Positions 43,694 to 54,787 of a stretch of 64,000 nucleotides of DNA are shown piece by piece. The position numbers were made by a program, and so were the translations under genes. The stretch comes from a bacterium. GTDB taxonomy: Bacteria > Electryoneota > RPQS01. The notes beneath the pieces were generated by a model. The model was not told the DNA's origin. It searched no databases and was given only the letters and a program-made list of their open reading frames with translations. The stretch lies in the NCBI GenBank assembly GCA_023382385.1, contig JAHDVH010000001.1, positions 365,511-429,510 of the forward strand. Direction: 5' to 3'. Every line of letters begins with the position of its first letter. Within the stretch, counting starts at the first letter, position 1.

Positions 43694-44240
43694 CCATGAG
43701 CATTAGAGCTTCCATCCGCGTTGCCTGCTTGGACAATGCTCCGCGCACGGCGGACGTCACCGTCCAGCTTCCGTGAACCCGCTCTCCGCGCATCATCAGG
43801 CACAGGTGCTGCGCTCGAATGACGACGAATGCGCCCATAGGTTTCAGCTTCTCCATTAGTGTATCCGCGATGGCTGTGGTCATGCTTTCCTGAAGCTGAG
43901 GCCGCTGTGCCAGAACACGAACCACCCGCGCCAAGGCGGAAAACCCTGTAACTTGCTCGTTAGAGGGAATGTACGCGATTGAAACAAATCCCCAGAACGG
44001 CAGGAGGTGGTGTTCACACATCGAGTAAAACGGAATATCCCGATGAATGATCATCTCCGTCGCATTCTCGGCAGGATAAAGCGAAATCGTTTCTGCCGGA
44101 TTGGAACCGATACCTGAGAAGACCTCTTCGAACATCGAAGCCACCCGCTTCGGTGTGTCTTTCAAGCCAGCACGATCCGGGTTTTCTCCGATCGCGACCA
44201 AAATCTCGCGGACGGCAGCTTCAATTCTGGCCTTGTCCAT
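43680..44240 (-). CDS. folE: GTP cyclohydrolase I
   Basis: About 186 residues from an ATG at 44240 (MDKARIEAAVREIL), with GGA 6 bases upstream; the longer in-frame start at 44294 lies in the PEGA gene. It opens the GTP ring as the first step of folate synthesis. Zinc-site and catalytic residues are in SMCEHHLLPFWGFVSIAYIP and RAQHLCLMMRG, with VTGFSALARVVRVLAQRPQLQE between. It overlaps both the PEGA gene and folP. Confidence 0.95.
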   Translation of the reverse strand: MDKARIEAAVREILVAIGENPDRAGLKDTPKRVASMFEEVFSGIGSNPAETISLYPAENATEMIIHRDIPFYSMCEHHLLPFWGFVSIAYIPSNEQVTGFSALARVVRVLAQRPQLQESMTTAIADTLMEKLKPMGAFVVIRAQHLCLMMRGERVHGSWTVTSAVRGALSKQATRMEALMLMDGRT

Positions 44241-44843
44241 TTTTCCGCTGGTTTGGTTCAAGATTGAACGTGACAATCTCCTCTTTGCCTGCACGAACTT
44301 CGATTTTCCGCGTCGATTCGCCGACTACGCCATAACCGGATTTCGCAACACTGATCAGGTGCGGTCCCGGCGACAAGTTACGCAGGACATGATCCGTTTT
44401 GAACTCCGTTGCCTGCCCATTCAAGTAGATTGTCGCACCTGCGACATTTGACAGAATTTGAACACTTCCATGCTGCTGTCGAAGCAAGAGGAACAACAAA
44501 GTGCCAACGACAAACACCAGAATCGTGCTGATCAGGAAATAGTTTCGGACTTTTCGCTGCCCCGCTTCAAGCTCTTCAACATCGACGGGAATCTGCCGTT
44601 CGCGTTCCGCGATTTCCGCATCGGTCAGCCACTCAACTTCTCCGTCTTCATTCTCGTAGCGACGGTATTTGCCTTTGGATTCATAAAATCTGCGAATCTC
44701 ATCGTCAATGATGCGCTGGCGTTCGGCAAAACTAAGTGCGGTTTCGGCAGACTCCCCGACGCGCTCTTTGGAACGAAGCTCTTCACGAGCTTCGAGTTCC
44801 TTGCGAATCATTTCGCGCAGTTTCTGTTCTTCGTTCCGCTCCA

Positions 44844-44844
<1 letters not shown>
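44221..44844 (-). CDS. PEGA-domain protein with coiled coil and transmembrane helix
   Basis: A 207-residue protein. Residues 1-95 are a charged coiled coil (EEQKLREMIRKELEAREEL, FAERQRIIDDEIRRFYESKG), residues about 99-122 a transmembrane helix, and residues about 128-200 one PEGA domain (VQILSNVAGATIYLNGQATEF, LSPGPHLISVAKSGY). PEGA domains are short surface/periplasmic beta modules. The coiled coil would be cytoplasmic. It lies directly after ftsH with one shared base, and before folE. No specific function is known for this arrangement. Confidence 0.82.
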
Positions 44845-46732
<1,888 letters not shown>

Positions 46733-46736
<4 letters not shown>

Positions 46737-47299
46737 GGTGATTCGATTTCATCCAAGATGTACAGGTCGGGCAGGTGACGTCCCGTGCCGGCGTAGTCCA
46801 GCCCATACCCAATCACGAATTTGTCCGGCAAGTCGACTGCAACAAAATCAACATCGACACCGGCTCTGACTGATTTGGGTTTGCGGAAACAAGCCGCCAT
46901 GCTCAGGCTCTTGGGATTGCGCACCATCAGAAATCGCTTCAGGAAGTCCCATGAATTGCCGGTATCAACAATGTCATCGACGACGATAACGTGACGGTCA
47001 CGGATGTCGCAGTCAATATCTTTGATCAATCTGACTCTTCCCGACTCCATGCCGTCCCCGTAACTTGACAACTTGATGAAATCGATAGTACAAGACAGTC
47101 CAGCCGCGCGAACAATGTCCGCCATGAACATGAAACAACCGGTTAAAACACCTATGAAGACGGGTTGTTCGCCTTCGAATCTGTATCCGATCTCTTCACC
47201 CGCACGCACGACGGCGCGTTCGATCTCCGCGCGGCTTAACAAACGTGAAAAGCGGCGCGGCGGCTCGCCTAAAATGATATGCTCAGGATATGTGTGCAT
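46733..47299 (-). CDS. hpt: Hypoxanthine phosphoribosyltransferase
   Basis: About 188 residues from the ATG at 47299, which shares TGATG with the tilS stop; a longer in-frame start at 47356 lies inside tilS. It salvages hypoxanthine or guanine to nucleotides using PRPP. The PRPP loop is VIVVDDIVDTGNSW, with FIGVLTGCFMFMADIVRA and FVIGYGLDYAGTGRHLPDLY around it. tilS-hpt-ftsH clusters occur in many bacteria. Confidence 0.95.
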
Positions 47300-48627
47300 C
47301 AAGAAGTACTTTGCGCATGCCAGCAAATCTTCAGTGTCGGCTCGCCGGCGCGACACGGAGTAACTCGGCCGCTGGTACCAAGACCGGGAACCGCGACAAC
47401 CCCATTGTCATCCGCGATAACCGGCCACTCTCGACGATACGCCGGATGAATTCCGATGTCATGAAGCCAGTCCGAAATCTTTCTTGTCTTCCTGTTGAGC
47501 GGCCGAAATCGCTCGCCAGCCTCCCACGTCCGCACATGCAGCGAACCTTCAAGAGACTGGGGATCCAGCAGCATCACTCCGTTTGAAACTGACTTCACGG
47601 CACTTGGTACTTGGATGAGGCATAGCTGCTTTTCGTCCCAATCCGCCCGCGCCTGCCAGGGAGGAGACTTTTCGCCTGAAATCCAACACGTTCCCCCGCC
47701 TCGGCACAAGGTGTATCCGAAAGGCAGTTCTAAGGAAGCTTCGGGAGCGCGACCGCGCACAAACTGATTGACCTGCCTCCTCTGGGGTGCTGCGAGCCGA
47801 AAATCAGAGTGGCCAGTTGTTTGTTGAAGTGCAGACTCCACCCATACGAAATCTAAACCTTCAAGATACAGGTTTTTCGGCAATTTCTCAACACTCTGGA
47901 CGCGACCACAAATTGCCTTTTGAAGATTCTTTCTATGTGATTTTACAAGACTTGCAGTTAAATCGCAGACCTTGCGAACTCGACCACCATGGTCCGCAAG
48001 CAGTTCTACAATCCCAGGTTGCAAATCGGCCAATCCTTGTAATGTCTGACGGGCAATCACCCGACGATGACGGGTATCTGTGTTCATGGGGTCGTCGTCA
48101 ATCAAATCGTCAGCGGACAACAAGCTGCGAAGCTCAGCTCTTGAGACTCCAAGAAACGGTCGCAGGATTCTGTCCCTCATTGCCGGAATCCCCGTGCACT
48201 CGAACCATGAGGAGGAAAGTTGCAGCTTCATGAGCACAGTCTCAGCGTCGTCATCGCGCGTATGGGCGGTAATAATCCACTCACACACCGACGTCTTGCG
48301 CAGTCGCTCCAGCGCCTCATAGCGCAGGCGGCGGGCCACGGCTTCGATTGAGGCCGGCTTTCGAGCCAATTCAGAAGGGACGTCGACGTGCTCCAGAACC
48401 AGTGGAACCCCCAGAAGCTGAGTTTGTCGACGGACCAAATCGGCCACAGCATTTGCATCATCGCGAAGTCCGTGATGCACGTGTGCGGCGACGATGCGAC
48501 TCTTCCAATGGCTTTGAGTGCAAAACCATCGGAGCATCGCAAGGGAATCCCCCCCTCCCGATACGGCCAAGAGGAGCCTTTGCTCCGATCGAACAACCGA
48601 TAATCTCTGTTCGATATCAGACAGCAC
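47299..48627 (-). CDS. tilS: tRNA(Ile)-lysidine synthase
   Basis: A 442-residue enzyme that adds lysine to C34 of tRNA-Ile(CAU) so that it reads AUA. PP-loop LLAVSGGGDSLAMLRWF (near residue 20), HHGLRDDANAVADLVR, ITAHTRDDDAETVLM and RPFLGVSRAELRSLL are present, with a substrate-binding C-domain (WEAGERFRPLNRKTRKISDWL). It overlaps the methyltransferase gene by 11 bases and hpt by one. Its tRNA-Ile(CAU) substrate is not in this window. Confidence 0.95.
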   Translation of the reverse strand: MLSDIEQRLSVVRSEQRLLLAVSGGGDSLAMLRWFCTQSHWKSRIVAAHVHHGLRDDANAVADLVRRQTQLLGVPLVLEHVDVPSELARKPASIEAVARRLRYEALERLRKTSVCEWIITAHTRDDDAETVLMKLQLSSSWFECTGIPAMRDRILRPFLGVSRAELRSLLSADDLIDDDPMNTDTRHRRVIARQTLQGLADLQPGIVELLADHGGRVRKVCDLTASLVKSHRKNLQKAICGRVQSVEKLPKNLYLEGLDFVWVESALQQTTGHSDFRLAAPQRRQVNQFVRGRAPEASLELPFGYTLCRGGGTCWISGEKSPPWQARADWDEKQLCLIQVPSAVKSVSNGVMLLDPQSLEGSLHVRTWEAGERFRPLNRKTRKISDWLHDIGIHPAYRREWPVIADDNGVVAVPGLGTSGRVTPCRAGEPTLKICWHAQSTS

Positions 48628-49489
48628 CGGGTTTTACCGCCTTGAATACCAACGAACCGCAAAAGCCCAAGCGAACTCGGTCGGGAACGGCTCTGCCTTT
48701 CAAACTGTAAGCGAACTTCCAAAGGGCCATGCCTACGAGATAGCGAAAGCGTCGCCACGGTCTCGTCAGACGGTTAATCTTCGAAAAGTTGTTCCAGAGC
48801 CAGAATCTGCCGTTCAGTGATTCGACAAACGACCAGCCCGGAAAGATCTCGATTCCTGTCAGCCCTGCTCTGCTGAAGATCTCAGTCAGACCGAGGTGAC
48901 TCATGTGGAAATAGGAATTCGCGTGATAAGCTTCAAGAAATGCCGCAGAGCCGATGAGTGTGCCACCGGGCTTCAATACTCTGGCGATTTCCTTGGCCGC
49001 CTGAAACGGGTTGTAGAGATGCTCGAACACTGAAGTTGTGACCACAAGATCAAACTGATTGTCTGCAAACGGAAGTTCATGCCCGTCACAAACCACGTCG
49101 GTGTAGGGACCCGGGTAAATGTCAAAACTCACCAGTTTGTAGCCCGCCTGTTCGAGAAAGGCACGGTCTCCGCCATCACCGCTGCCGAAATTCAGAACCG
49201 TCTTGCCTTTCGACTGGTTCAACAAGTCACGCAGCGCACCTGTCTTCCAATGTGCCATTGCGACCCGCAGATCAAGCTGTTCGCTGGCCACAGTGTGACT
49301 GAGGATTTCCCGAATGTCCAAGGGTGAACGGCTACTCACAAGAACGGGTGTTTTTGAAGGGGAATGCAACGGGAAGCGAGCACCGCACGTCAGGCAAGCA
49401 TAGCTATCTTCCGAGGGCGATAGCTCTCCCGCGCCGCATTCGACGCAAACCAGTTTTGGCCACTCACCGAGTTTCATTTTGTCATCCAA
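48617..49489 (-). CDS. SAM-dependent methyltransferase with N-terminal zinc ribbon
   Basis: A 290-residue protein. Residues 14-40 form a zinc ribbon (VCVECG ... YACLTCGARFPL), like Trm112. The class I methyltransferase core follows: NFGSGDGGDRAFL (motif I), DIYPGPYTD, DLVVTTSVFEHLYNPFQAAKEIARVLKPGG, and a C-terminal region with FEYLVG-like helices. Substrate unknown; Trm112-like zinc ribbons occur in methyltransferases of translation, and the tilS overlap and upstream tRNA-Met are compatible, but sugar or lipid methylation is equally possible. Confidence 0.82.
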   Translation of the reverse strand: MDDKMKLGEWPKLVCVECGAGELSPSEDSYACLTCGARFPLHSPSKTPVLVSSRSPLDIREILSHTVASEQLDLRVAMAHWKTGALRDLLNQSKGKTVLNFGSGDGGDRAFLEQAGYKLVSFDIYPGPYTDVVCDGHELPFADNQFDLVVTTSVFEHLYNPFQAAKEIARVLKPGGTLIGSAAFLEAYHANSYFHMSHLGLTEIFSRAGLTGIEIFPGWSFVESLNGRFWLWNNFSKINRLTRPWRRFRYLVGMALWKFAYSLKGRAVPDRVRLGFCGSLVFKAVKPGAV

Positions 49490-49572
49490 GTTTGTGATAA
49501 GACTTCTGGAATCTGGCCACAGTGCGAAGCAAAACAGCCGCCGGAAAAAGTGCCGGCGGCTGAATGAGTGCG

Positions 49573-49646
49573 TAGCGGAGGAGGGACTCGAACCCCCGAC
49601 ACCAGGATTATGATTCCCGTGCTCTAACCAACTGAGCTACTCCGCC
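49573..49646 (-). tRNA. tRNA-Met (CAT), elongator type
   Basis: Cloverleaf with a 7-base acceptor (first pair G-U), D-arm TAGCTCAGTTGGTTAGAGC, anticodon loop ATCATAA with CAT at 34-36, T-arm GGGGGTTCGAGTCCCTC and A73. No CCA is encoded. It lacks the initiator's mismatched 1-72 C-A and three G-C pairs in the anticodon stem. Acceptor pairs G4-C69 and G5-C68 match elongator Met rather than TilS substrate tRNA-Ile(CAU). Confidence 0.92.
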
Positions 49647-49685
49647 GGAATCTGACAGGCATCCGCCTGCTTAAGCAAGAACATA

Positions 49686-49714
49686 AACATACACTCTGCA
49701 CGGCAAATAGTCAA
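49686..49714 (-). promoter_or_regulatory. Promoter for tRNA-Met and the downstream operon
   Basis: TTGACT (49714-49709), 17 bases, TATGTT (49691-49686) on the minus strand, about 40 bases before the tRNA. It may also begin the methyltransferase-tilS-hpt-ftsH transcript. Confidence 0.65.
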
Positions 49715-49850
49715 GTTGGAAGTGCGCTCAAGAGACTGCTGACATCTGCATTAAACTTATATATATCAAATATTTAATAAAGAATGAAAGAGGACAGGTC
49801 GGGTCAGTTGCAAAAGTTATCAAAATTCCCCTATCTTGACTGGCCCCGGC
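49715..49850. promoter_or_regulatory. AT-rich divergent intergenic region
   Basis: An AT-rich stretch (TATATATCAAATATTTAATA) separates the tRNA-Met promoter from the epimerase. A weak plus-strand pair, TTGCAA at 49809 and TATCTT about 18 bases later, may start the epimerase transcript. No gene is seen. Confidence 0.35.
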
Positions 49851-49878
49851 CTTGCACAGAATGGGGCAAACCAAACTT

Positions 49879-50841
49879 ATGAATAAGATACTCATTACCG
49901 GCGCGGCCGGTTTCATCGGGTCACACCTGACGGAGTCTCTGCTTGACAGTGGCCATACGGTCATCGGCTACGACAACTTCGACCCGTACTATCCTCGTAT
50001 TCTCAAGGAAGCGAATCTAAGCAGATCCCTGAAGTCCCAGAACTTTAGGTTTGTGGAGGGCGACATACGGGACAGAGAACTGCTTGAGCGCACTTTTGCG
50101 GAATCCAAGCCGGACGCGATCGTGCATCTCGCCGCGCGCGCAGGGGTTAGGCCGTCCCTTGAGCAACCCGAACTGTACGCTCAAGTGAACGTGGACGCGA
50201 CCGTGCAGCTGCTCGAGCTATGCAGAAAACAGCACGTCACCAAAGTTGTGTTCGCATCAAGTTCATCCGTCTACGGAGATCGCGACGGTGGGCCTTTTCG
50301 CGAAACGGACAATACCGACAGGCCGTTAAGTCCCTACGGATCGACCAAGAAGGCAGGAGAAGTGATTTCTCACGTCTATTCGCATCTCTACGGCTTCTCG
50401 ATTGCGTGTCTGCGCTTCTTTACCGTCTACGGACCTCGGCAGCGGCCGGACCTGGCCATACGCAAGTTCGTCCATAAGGCACTTCACGGAGAATCCATTC
50501 CGGTGTTCGGTGACGGCACATCCCGCCGCGACTATACCCATGTCAAAGATATCGTTGGCGGCATTCATGGATCGCTGAACTGGGTACATGCCGAATCAGG
50601 CCGCTACGGAATCTTTAACTTGGGGTCAAGCTCACCCGTCGAACTTCGCGAGTTGCTGGCGGGAATCGAAAAGGGAGTCGGCCCTCTCAAGATTGAACAT
50701 CTTCCGAAACAGCCCGGCGATGTATTTCAAACTTTTGCCGACACAACCCTCGCTGAGCGTGAACTTGGTTTTCGTCACGACGTCAAGTTCGATGACGGCT
50801 TGGCTGACTTCATCCAGTGGATGAAAGAGAACAACGGCTAA
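49879..50841 (+). CDS. NAD-dependent sugar-nucleotide epimerase (UDP-glucuronate 4-epimerase type)
   Basis: About 320 residues from the ATG at 49879 (MNKILITGAAGFIGSHL). Extended SDR with the NAD loop GAAGFIG, VHLAARAGVRPSL, the Ser/Tyr/Lys active site (ASSSSVYGD, SPYGSTKKAGE) and FFTVYGPRQRPDLAIRKF, similar to UDP-glucuronate or UDP-glucose 4-epimerases. It supplies sugars for capsule or LPS. It stands alone on the plus strand, and its stop overlaps tail-to-tail with the amidohydrolase stop. Confidence 0.9.
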   Translation: MNKILITGAAGFIGSHLTESLLDSGHTVIGYDNFDPYYPRILKEANLSRSLKSQNFRFVEGDIRDRELLERTFAESKPDAIVHLAARAGVRPSLEQPELYAQVNVDATVQLLELCRKQHVTKVVFASSSSVYGDRDGGPFRETDNTDRPLSPYGSTKKAGEVISHVYSHLYGFSIACLRFFTVYGPRQRPDLAIRKFVHKALHGESIPVFGDGTSRRDYTHVKDIVGGIHGSLNWVHAESGRYGIFNLGSSSPVELRELLAGIEKGVGPLKIEHLPKQPGDVFQTFADTTLAERELGFRHDVKFDDGLADFIQWMKENNG

Positions 50842-52409
50842 TCAGACTCGTGCGAAAACACAGTCTTTCCGCCGACAAGCGTTCGTACGACCTTAAGGTC
50901 ATGCAACTCTGCCGGAGGACACATGAAAGGATCACGGTTCAGCACGCATAGGTCCGCAAGCTTTCCTTCCGCAATTTCGCCTGTTTCTTTTTCCCACCCC
51001 GCAGCGTAGGCCGCACCTTTGGTGTACGCGCACAACGCTTCTTCAACCGAAATACACTCCTGCGAATTCCAACCTCCGGCGGGCGAGCCATCCGCTCTCG
51101 TCCGCGTGACGGCCGCATGAACACCCTCCATCGGGTTCATCGATTCGATAGGCCAGTCGCTACCGAACGCAAGCATTGCCCCCGCATCAAGCAGGCTTTT
51201 CCACGCGTAAGAACCCTTCTCTCTCTCTTCGCCCAATCTGCGCGGAACGAAACTCATGTCCGCCGTGCAGTGAACAGGCTGCATTGAAGCGATCACTCCG
51301 AGTTTTGAGAAACGCGGCATATCCCGATCGCGGAGATGTTGACAATGTTCAATCCGCGGACGAAGTTCCGGTCCAATTCCGTTTGATGTAGCCATCTCAA
51401 TCGCGTCAAGCACGACGCTGTTTGCGCGATCACCGATCGCATGCATCGCGATTTGGTACCCTTCGCGATGGGCGGCGCGGATGAACCTCGCTAAAACTCC
51501 CTCACGGACCAGCAGTGAGCCGGTTGTCGACGCATCGTCGGCGTAGGGCTGCCAGAATGAGGCCGTGCGAGACCCGAGCGCACCGTCCGTAAATCCTTTG
51601 AAGCAAGCATAGCGAAACATCGCTGATTTTCGCGGTTCAAATCGATCAGATTCAAAGTCAAAGTCGTTCGTAACTTTCCAGATGTTAAGTCGAATAGACT
51701 GATCAACTGAATCCGCAAGGTCGAGGTAGTGCGGAAGTAATCCCGGACGTACGCTGGCACTCGCCGCTGTCACTCCATAAGAATGCGCAAGCGATTGTGC
51801 GCGCAAGAATGCCTCGCGGCATTGGATGTGATCTGGTTCAGGAATGTAATCACATACACGGTATGCAGCGGACTCACGCAGCACGCCGTTCAGCTTTCCG
51901 TCAGCGCCGCGCTCGAAGACCGCGCCGTCCGCGTTCTTTACCGAGCCATCTATTTTCGCAACAATAAGGGCCTTCGAGTTCACAACCGCTGAGTGCAGAT
52001 CATGCGTCCAAACAAAGAGCGGCACATCAGGAGAAACGCGATCAAAGTCCAGTCGAGTGACACTCACTTCCGTCTGCTCAAGACCAAAACCGAGTATCCA
52101 TTCGCCACGGCCCGGTTTACGGTGCGACAGGAAATCCGAAACTCTTCCCAAGACCTGGTCAACTGTAGTGGCGCCGGTGAAGTCAATTTGCGCAAGCTGC
52201 AATCCACCGGTCAGCAGATGCAGGTGGGCGTCATGAAACCCGGGCAATAGGACCTGCTGCGGTTCGAGTCTGAAAGTGTCAGGCGAGCTATCCTGAAACA
52301 ACCCTCGTTCCACGGACGCGATTCTCTCTCTTTCAATACGCACGCGGACTGGCTCGGTTTGCGATCCACCCAGCCATGCCTGACCAATAACCGTGCGAAT
52401 CTCTTTCAT
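50838..52409 (-). CDS. Metal-dependent amidohydrolase (YtcJ/DUF-type)
   Basis: A 523-residue amidohydrolase_3 protein. The first metal motif HDAHLHLLTGG (about residue 58), a central HTHD..HSA block, AMHAIGDRANSVVLDAIE (His near 320), ASMQPVHCTAD and a terminal FGSDWPIESMNPMEG with the metal aspartate are all present. Substrate unknown, usually an amide or imide. It shares ATGA with the phosphodiesterase gene upstream and is the last gene of the pheT-zapA-rny operon. Confidence 0.88.
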   Translation of the reverse strand: MKEIRTVIGQAWLGGSQTEPVRVRIERERIASVERGLFQDSSPDTFRLEPQQVLLPGFHDAHLHLLTGGLQLAQIDFTGATTVDQVLGRVSDFLSHRKPGRGEWILGFGLEQTEVSVTRLDFDRVSPDVPLFVWTHDLHSAVVNSKALIVAKIDGSVKNADGAVFERGADGKLNGVLRESAAYRVCDYIPEPDHIQCREAFLRAQSLAHSYGVTAASASVRPGLLPHYLDLADSVDQSIRLNIWKVTNDFDFESDRFEPRKSAMFRYACFKGFTDGALGSRTASFWQPYADDASTTGSLLVREGVLARFIRAAHREGYQIAMHAIGDRANSVVLDAIEMATSNGIGPELRPRIEHCQHLRDRDMPRFSKLGVIASMQPVHCTADMSFVPRRLGEEREKGSYAWKSLLDAGAMLAFGSDWPIESMNPMEGVHAAVTRTRADGSPAGGWNSQECISVEEALCAYTKGAAYAAGWEKETGEIAEGKLADLCVLNRDPFMCPPAELHDLKVVRTLVGGKTVFSHESD

Positions 52410-53230
52410 GCCAGCGGGCGTTTCAGTCGATGAATTCCCAACGCCTTCCCGCTCGTTATGTCTGCATCCACAAGCACACCGTGCAAAATGATATCGCCGT
52501 CCGCCACGCCAGAACGCCCGCCTGCCATCGGGTGCAGGAAGCGATGCAGCGCGCTGGCCGTGTCCATACCGATTACTCCATTATGAGGACCTGTCATGCC
52601 AGCATCGGTAAGATAGGCGGTACCACCGGAAAGAATCTGCTCGTCTGCGGTTTGTACATGCGTATGAGTTCCGATCAGCGCGGTGACTGTGCCGTCAAGA
52701 AAACGCGCAAGGGCGAGTTTCTCGGCAGTCGCTTCGGCATGGAAATCCACCAAAACAAGTAGAGTCTGTTCGCGACACTGTTCCACAGCCTGTTTGCCAA
52801 GTCTGAACGGATCGTCTGAGGGCAGCATCATCGCGCGGCCGATGAGATTGATAATCGCCCACCTCACGCGCGGGGAGACTTCGACAATCGCCGATCCCCT
52901 TCCCGGGGCCTCATCAGGGAAGTTCAACGGGCGCAGCACGCGGCTGTTCTCTGCGATTGCCGCAAGCGACTTGTCCCGATAGAGCGTGTGATTCCCGCCA
53001 GACAGCACATCGGCGCCGGCATCAAACAGCTTGCGAATGATGCTCGGAGAAAGCCCTTTGCCGCCATCTGAGTTCTCAGCATTGACGACACACACATCTG
53101 AAGAGACTTCACGAAGGAGCCCGGGCAGCAAGGCTGTGACGGCCTTTTGACCGGGCTCTCCATACACATCTCCGATGAATAGCAGACGACTGGCGCCCGC
53201 AGGCTTACTTGGCAACGCCGGTGGCAACAA
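52406..53230 (-). CDS. YmdB-like metallophosphoesterase
   Basis: A 274-residue calcineurin-type phosphodiesterase: LLFIGDVYGEPGQKAV, VVNAENSDGGKGLSP, SGGNHTLYRD, VDFHAEATAEKLALAR and IGTHTHVQTADEQIL. Bacillus YmdB cleaves 2',3'-cyclic AMP and its gene adjoins rny, the same order as here. The start codon is TTG at 53230 or 53227; GAGGGAG lies just before, within the last codons of rny. The two enzymes are translated with overlap. Confidence 0.9.
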   Translation of the reverse strand: MLPPALPSKPAGASRLLFIGDVYGEPGQKAVTALLPGLLREVSSDVCVVNAENSDGGKGLSPSIIRKLFDAGADVLSGGNHTLYRDKSLAAIAENSRVLRPLNFPDEAPGRGSAIVEVSPRVRWAIINLIGRAMMLPSDDPFRLGKQAVEQCREQTLLVLVDFHAEATAEKLALARFLDGTVTALIGTHTHVQTADEQILSGGTAYLTDAGMTGPHNGVIGMDTASALHRFLHPMAGGRSGVADGDIILHGVLVDADITSGKALGIHRLKRPLA

Positions 53231-54770
53231 ACTCCCTCAATACGGTGACTTTGATTTGTCCGGGATACTCGAGTTCCTCTTCAACCCGCTTCGCAATATC
53301 TGCCGCGAGCGCTTCGGCCAATGCATCACTGACCTTTTGCGGTTCAACGATAATTCTGATTTCACGGCCAGCTTGAATTGCAAACGTCTTTTGGACGCCT
53401 TTGAAGCTGGAAGCGATTTCTTCGAGCTGCTGCAACCGCTTCACATACAATTCCAGCGTTTCACGACGTGCCCCTGGACGTGCTCCGGAAATCGCGTCCG
53501 CCGCCTGCACCAAAACACCGATAGGAGAAATGAACTCAGTATCATTGTGGTGCGCGGCAATAGTATTGATCACGATTTTCGGTTCACGATACTTCTTGGC
53601 AATCTCGACTCCAATCTCGACATGCGTTCCTTCGGTGTAGCGATCGATCGCTTTGCCGATATCGTGAAGCAGACCTGCGCGGCGCCCCATCTTCGCGTCG
53701 AAACCGAGCTGCGCGCACATTAAGGCAGAAAGGTGCGCTACCTCAATGGAGTGATGCAGAATATTCTGGCCGTAGCTCGTGCGGTATTTCAGACGACCGA
53801 CCAACTTGATCAGCTCGCGATGCAATCCGGTAACGCCAGCCTCAAGGCAGGCGGCATCACCAATCTGCATGAGCTTCTCATCCATCTCCTTTTCGATCTT
53901 CTTGACCAATTCTTCGATACGCTGGGGATGAATGCGGCCGTCTGCCATGAGTTGTTCGAGCGCAAGACGCGCGATTTCGCGGCGGTAGGGATCGAAGCCG
54001 GACACTACGACGGTTTCAGGAGTATCGTCCACGATAATGTCTACGCCGGTGGCCTGTTCGAAAGCGCGGATATTGCGGCCTTCTCGGCCGATGATGCGGC
54101 CCTTAATCTCGTCATTGGGAATGTGGACGACGGAAACCGTGCTCTCGACGCTGTGGTCCGCCGCGGAGCGCTGAATTGCGGAGACGATTATCTCACGGGC
54201 CTCACGATTGGCAGTTGCCTTGGCCTCATCGCGCATATTCTTAATCAGGTCTGCCGTGGCCGCACGCGCCTCACTCAGCAGCGACTCTTTGAGCTGTTCG
54301 AGCGCATCGTCCTTCGATAATCCGGCAGCCCGTTCCAATTCAGCCTGAGCGTGCTTTAGAGTCTCTTCGAGCTGGGTTTCCAGCTCGGCGACACGTTTCT
54401 CTTTCTGGGCATTCTGGCCGAGCAGACGATCGACTTCCTTACGCTTGCGTTCCGTTTCGTCGCGCACGTTCCGCAGATTGGCGTCCTTGTCTTTCAAAGA
54501 ACGTTCGTGCCGAGCGAGTTCGTCCCTTATCTCACGGATTTCATTTTCGAGCGCGGTGCGCTGGCGGAGTTGCTCGTCTCGAAGCTCGAGCATCTTTTCT
54601 TTGTACATCGTCTCAGCCTCTTTTTGGGCGTCGGCGACGATACGTTCAGCTTCCTGCTGGGAAGCAGCAATGCGCTCTTTGGTTATCGATCGACTGAGAA
54701 ACCAGCCGATAAGAAACGCCGCGATGCCGGAACCGGCGGCAAGCGCAACGACGAGAATTATATTGTCCAT
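53205..54770 (-). CDS. rny: Ribonuclease Y
   Basis: About 521 residues from the ATG at 54770, after GGGGAG; a longer frame to 54842 would run into the 6S RNA terminator. N-terminal transmembrane anchor (MDNIILVVALAAGSGIAAFL), a coiled coil (about 30-190), a KH domain (KGRIIGREGRNIRAFEQATGVDI reads GxxG) and an HD domain (RRAGLLHDIGKAID). It starts mRNA decay at the inner membrane. Found mainly in Firmicutes but also in several diderm phyla, so it is informative for affiliation. Confidence 0.96.
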   Translation of the reverse strand: MDNIILVVALAAGSGIAAFLIGWFLSRSITKERIAASQQEAERIVADAQKEAETMYKEKMLELRDEQLRQRTALENEIREIRDELARHERSLKDKDANLRNVRDETERKRKEVDRLLGQNAQKEKRVAELETQLEETLKHAQAELERAAGLSKDDALEQLKESLLSEARAATADLIKNMRDEAKATANREAREIIVSAIQRSAADHSVESTVSVVHIPNDEIKGRIIGREGRNIRAFEQATGVDIIVDDTPETVVVSGFDPYRREIARLALEQLMADGRIHPQRIEELVKKIEKEMDEKLMQIGDAACLEAGVTGLHRELIKLVGRLKYRTSYGQNILHHSIEVAHLSALMCAQLGFDAKMGRRAGLLHDIGKAIDRYTEGTHVEIGVEIAKKYREPKIVINTIAAHHNDTEFISPIGVLVQAADAISGARPGARRETLELYVKRLQQLEEIASSFKGVQKTFAIQAGREIRIIVEPQKVSDALAEALAADIAKRVEEELEYPGQIKVTVLREFVATGVAK

Positions 54771-54787
54771 GTATGGGATGCTCCCCG

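Noticed and set aside
47300..47356. Upstream start of hpt
   Set aside because: It lies within tilS, and the TGATG junction with the ATG at 47299 is a typical coupled start.
49573..49646. tRNA-Ile(CAT), the TilS substrate, or initiator tRNA
   Set aside because: Acceptor pairs G4-C69 and G5-C68 and the anticodon stem match elongator Met; initiator features (1-72 mismatch, three G-C pairs) are absent.
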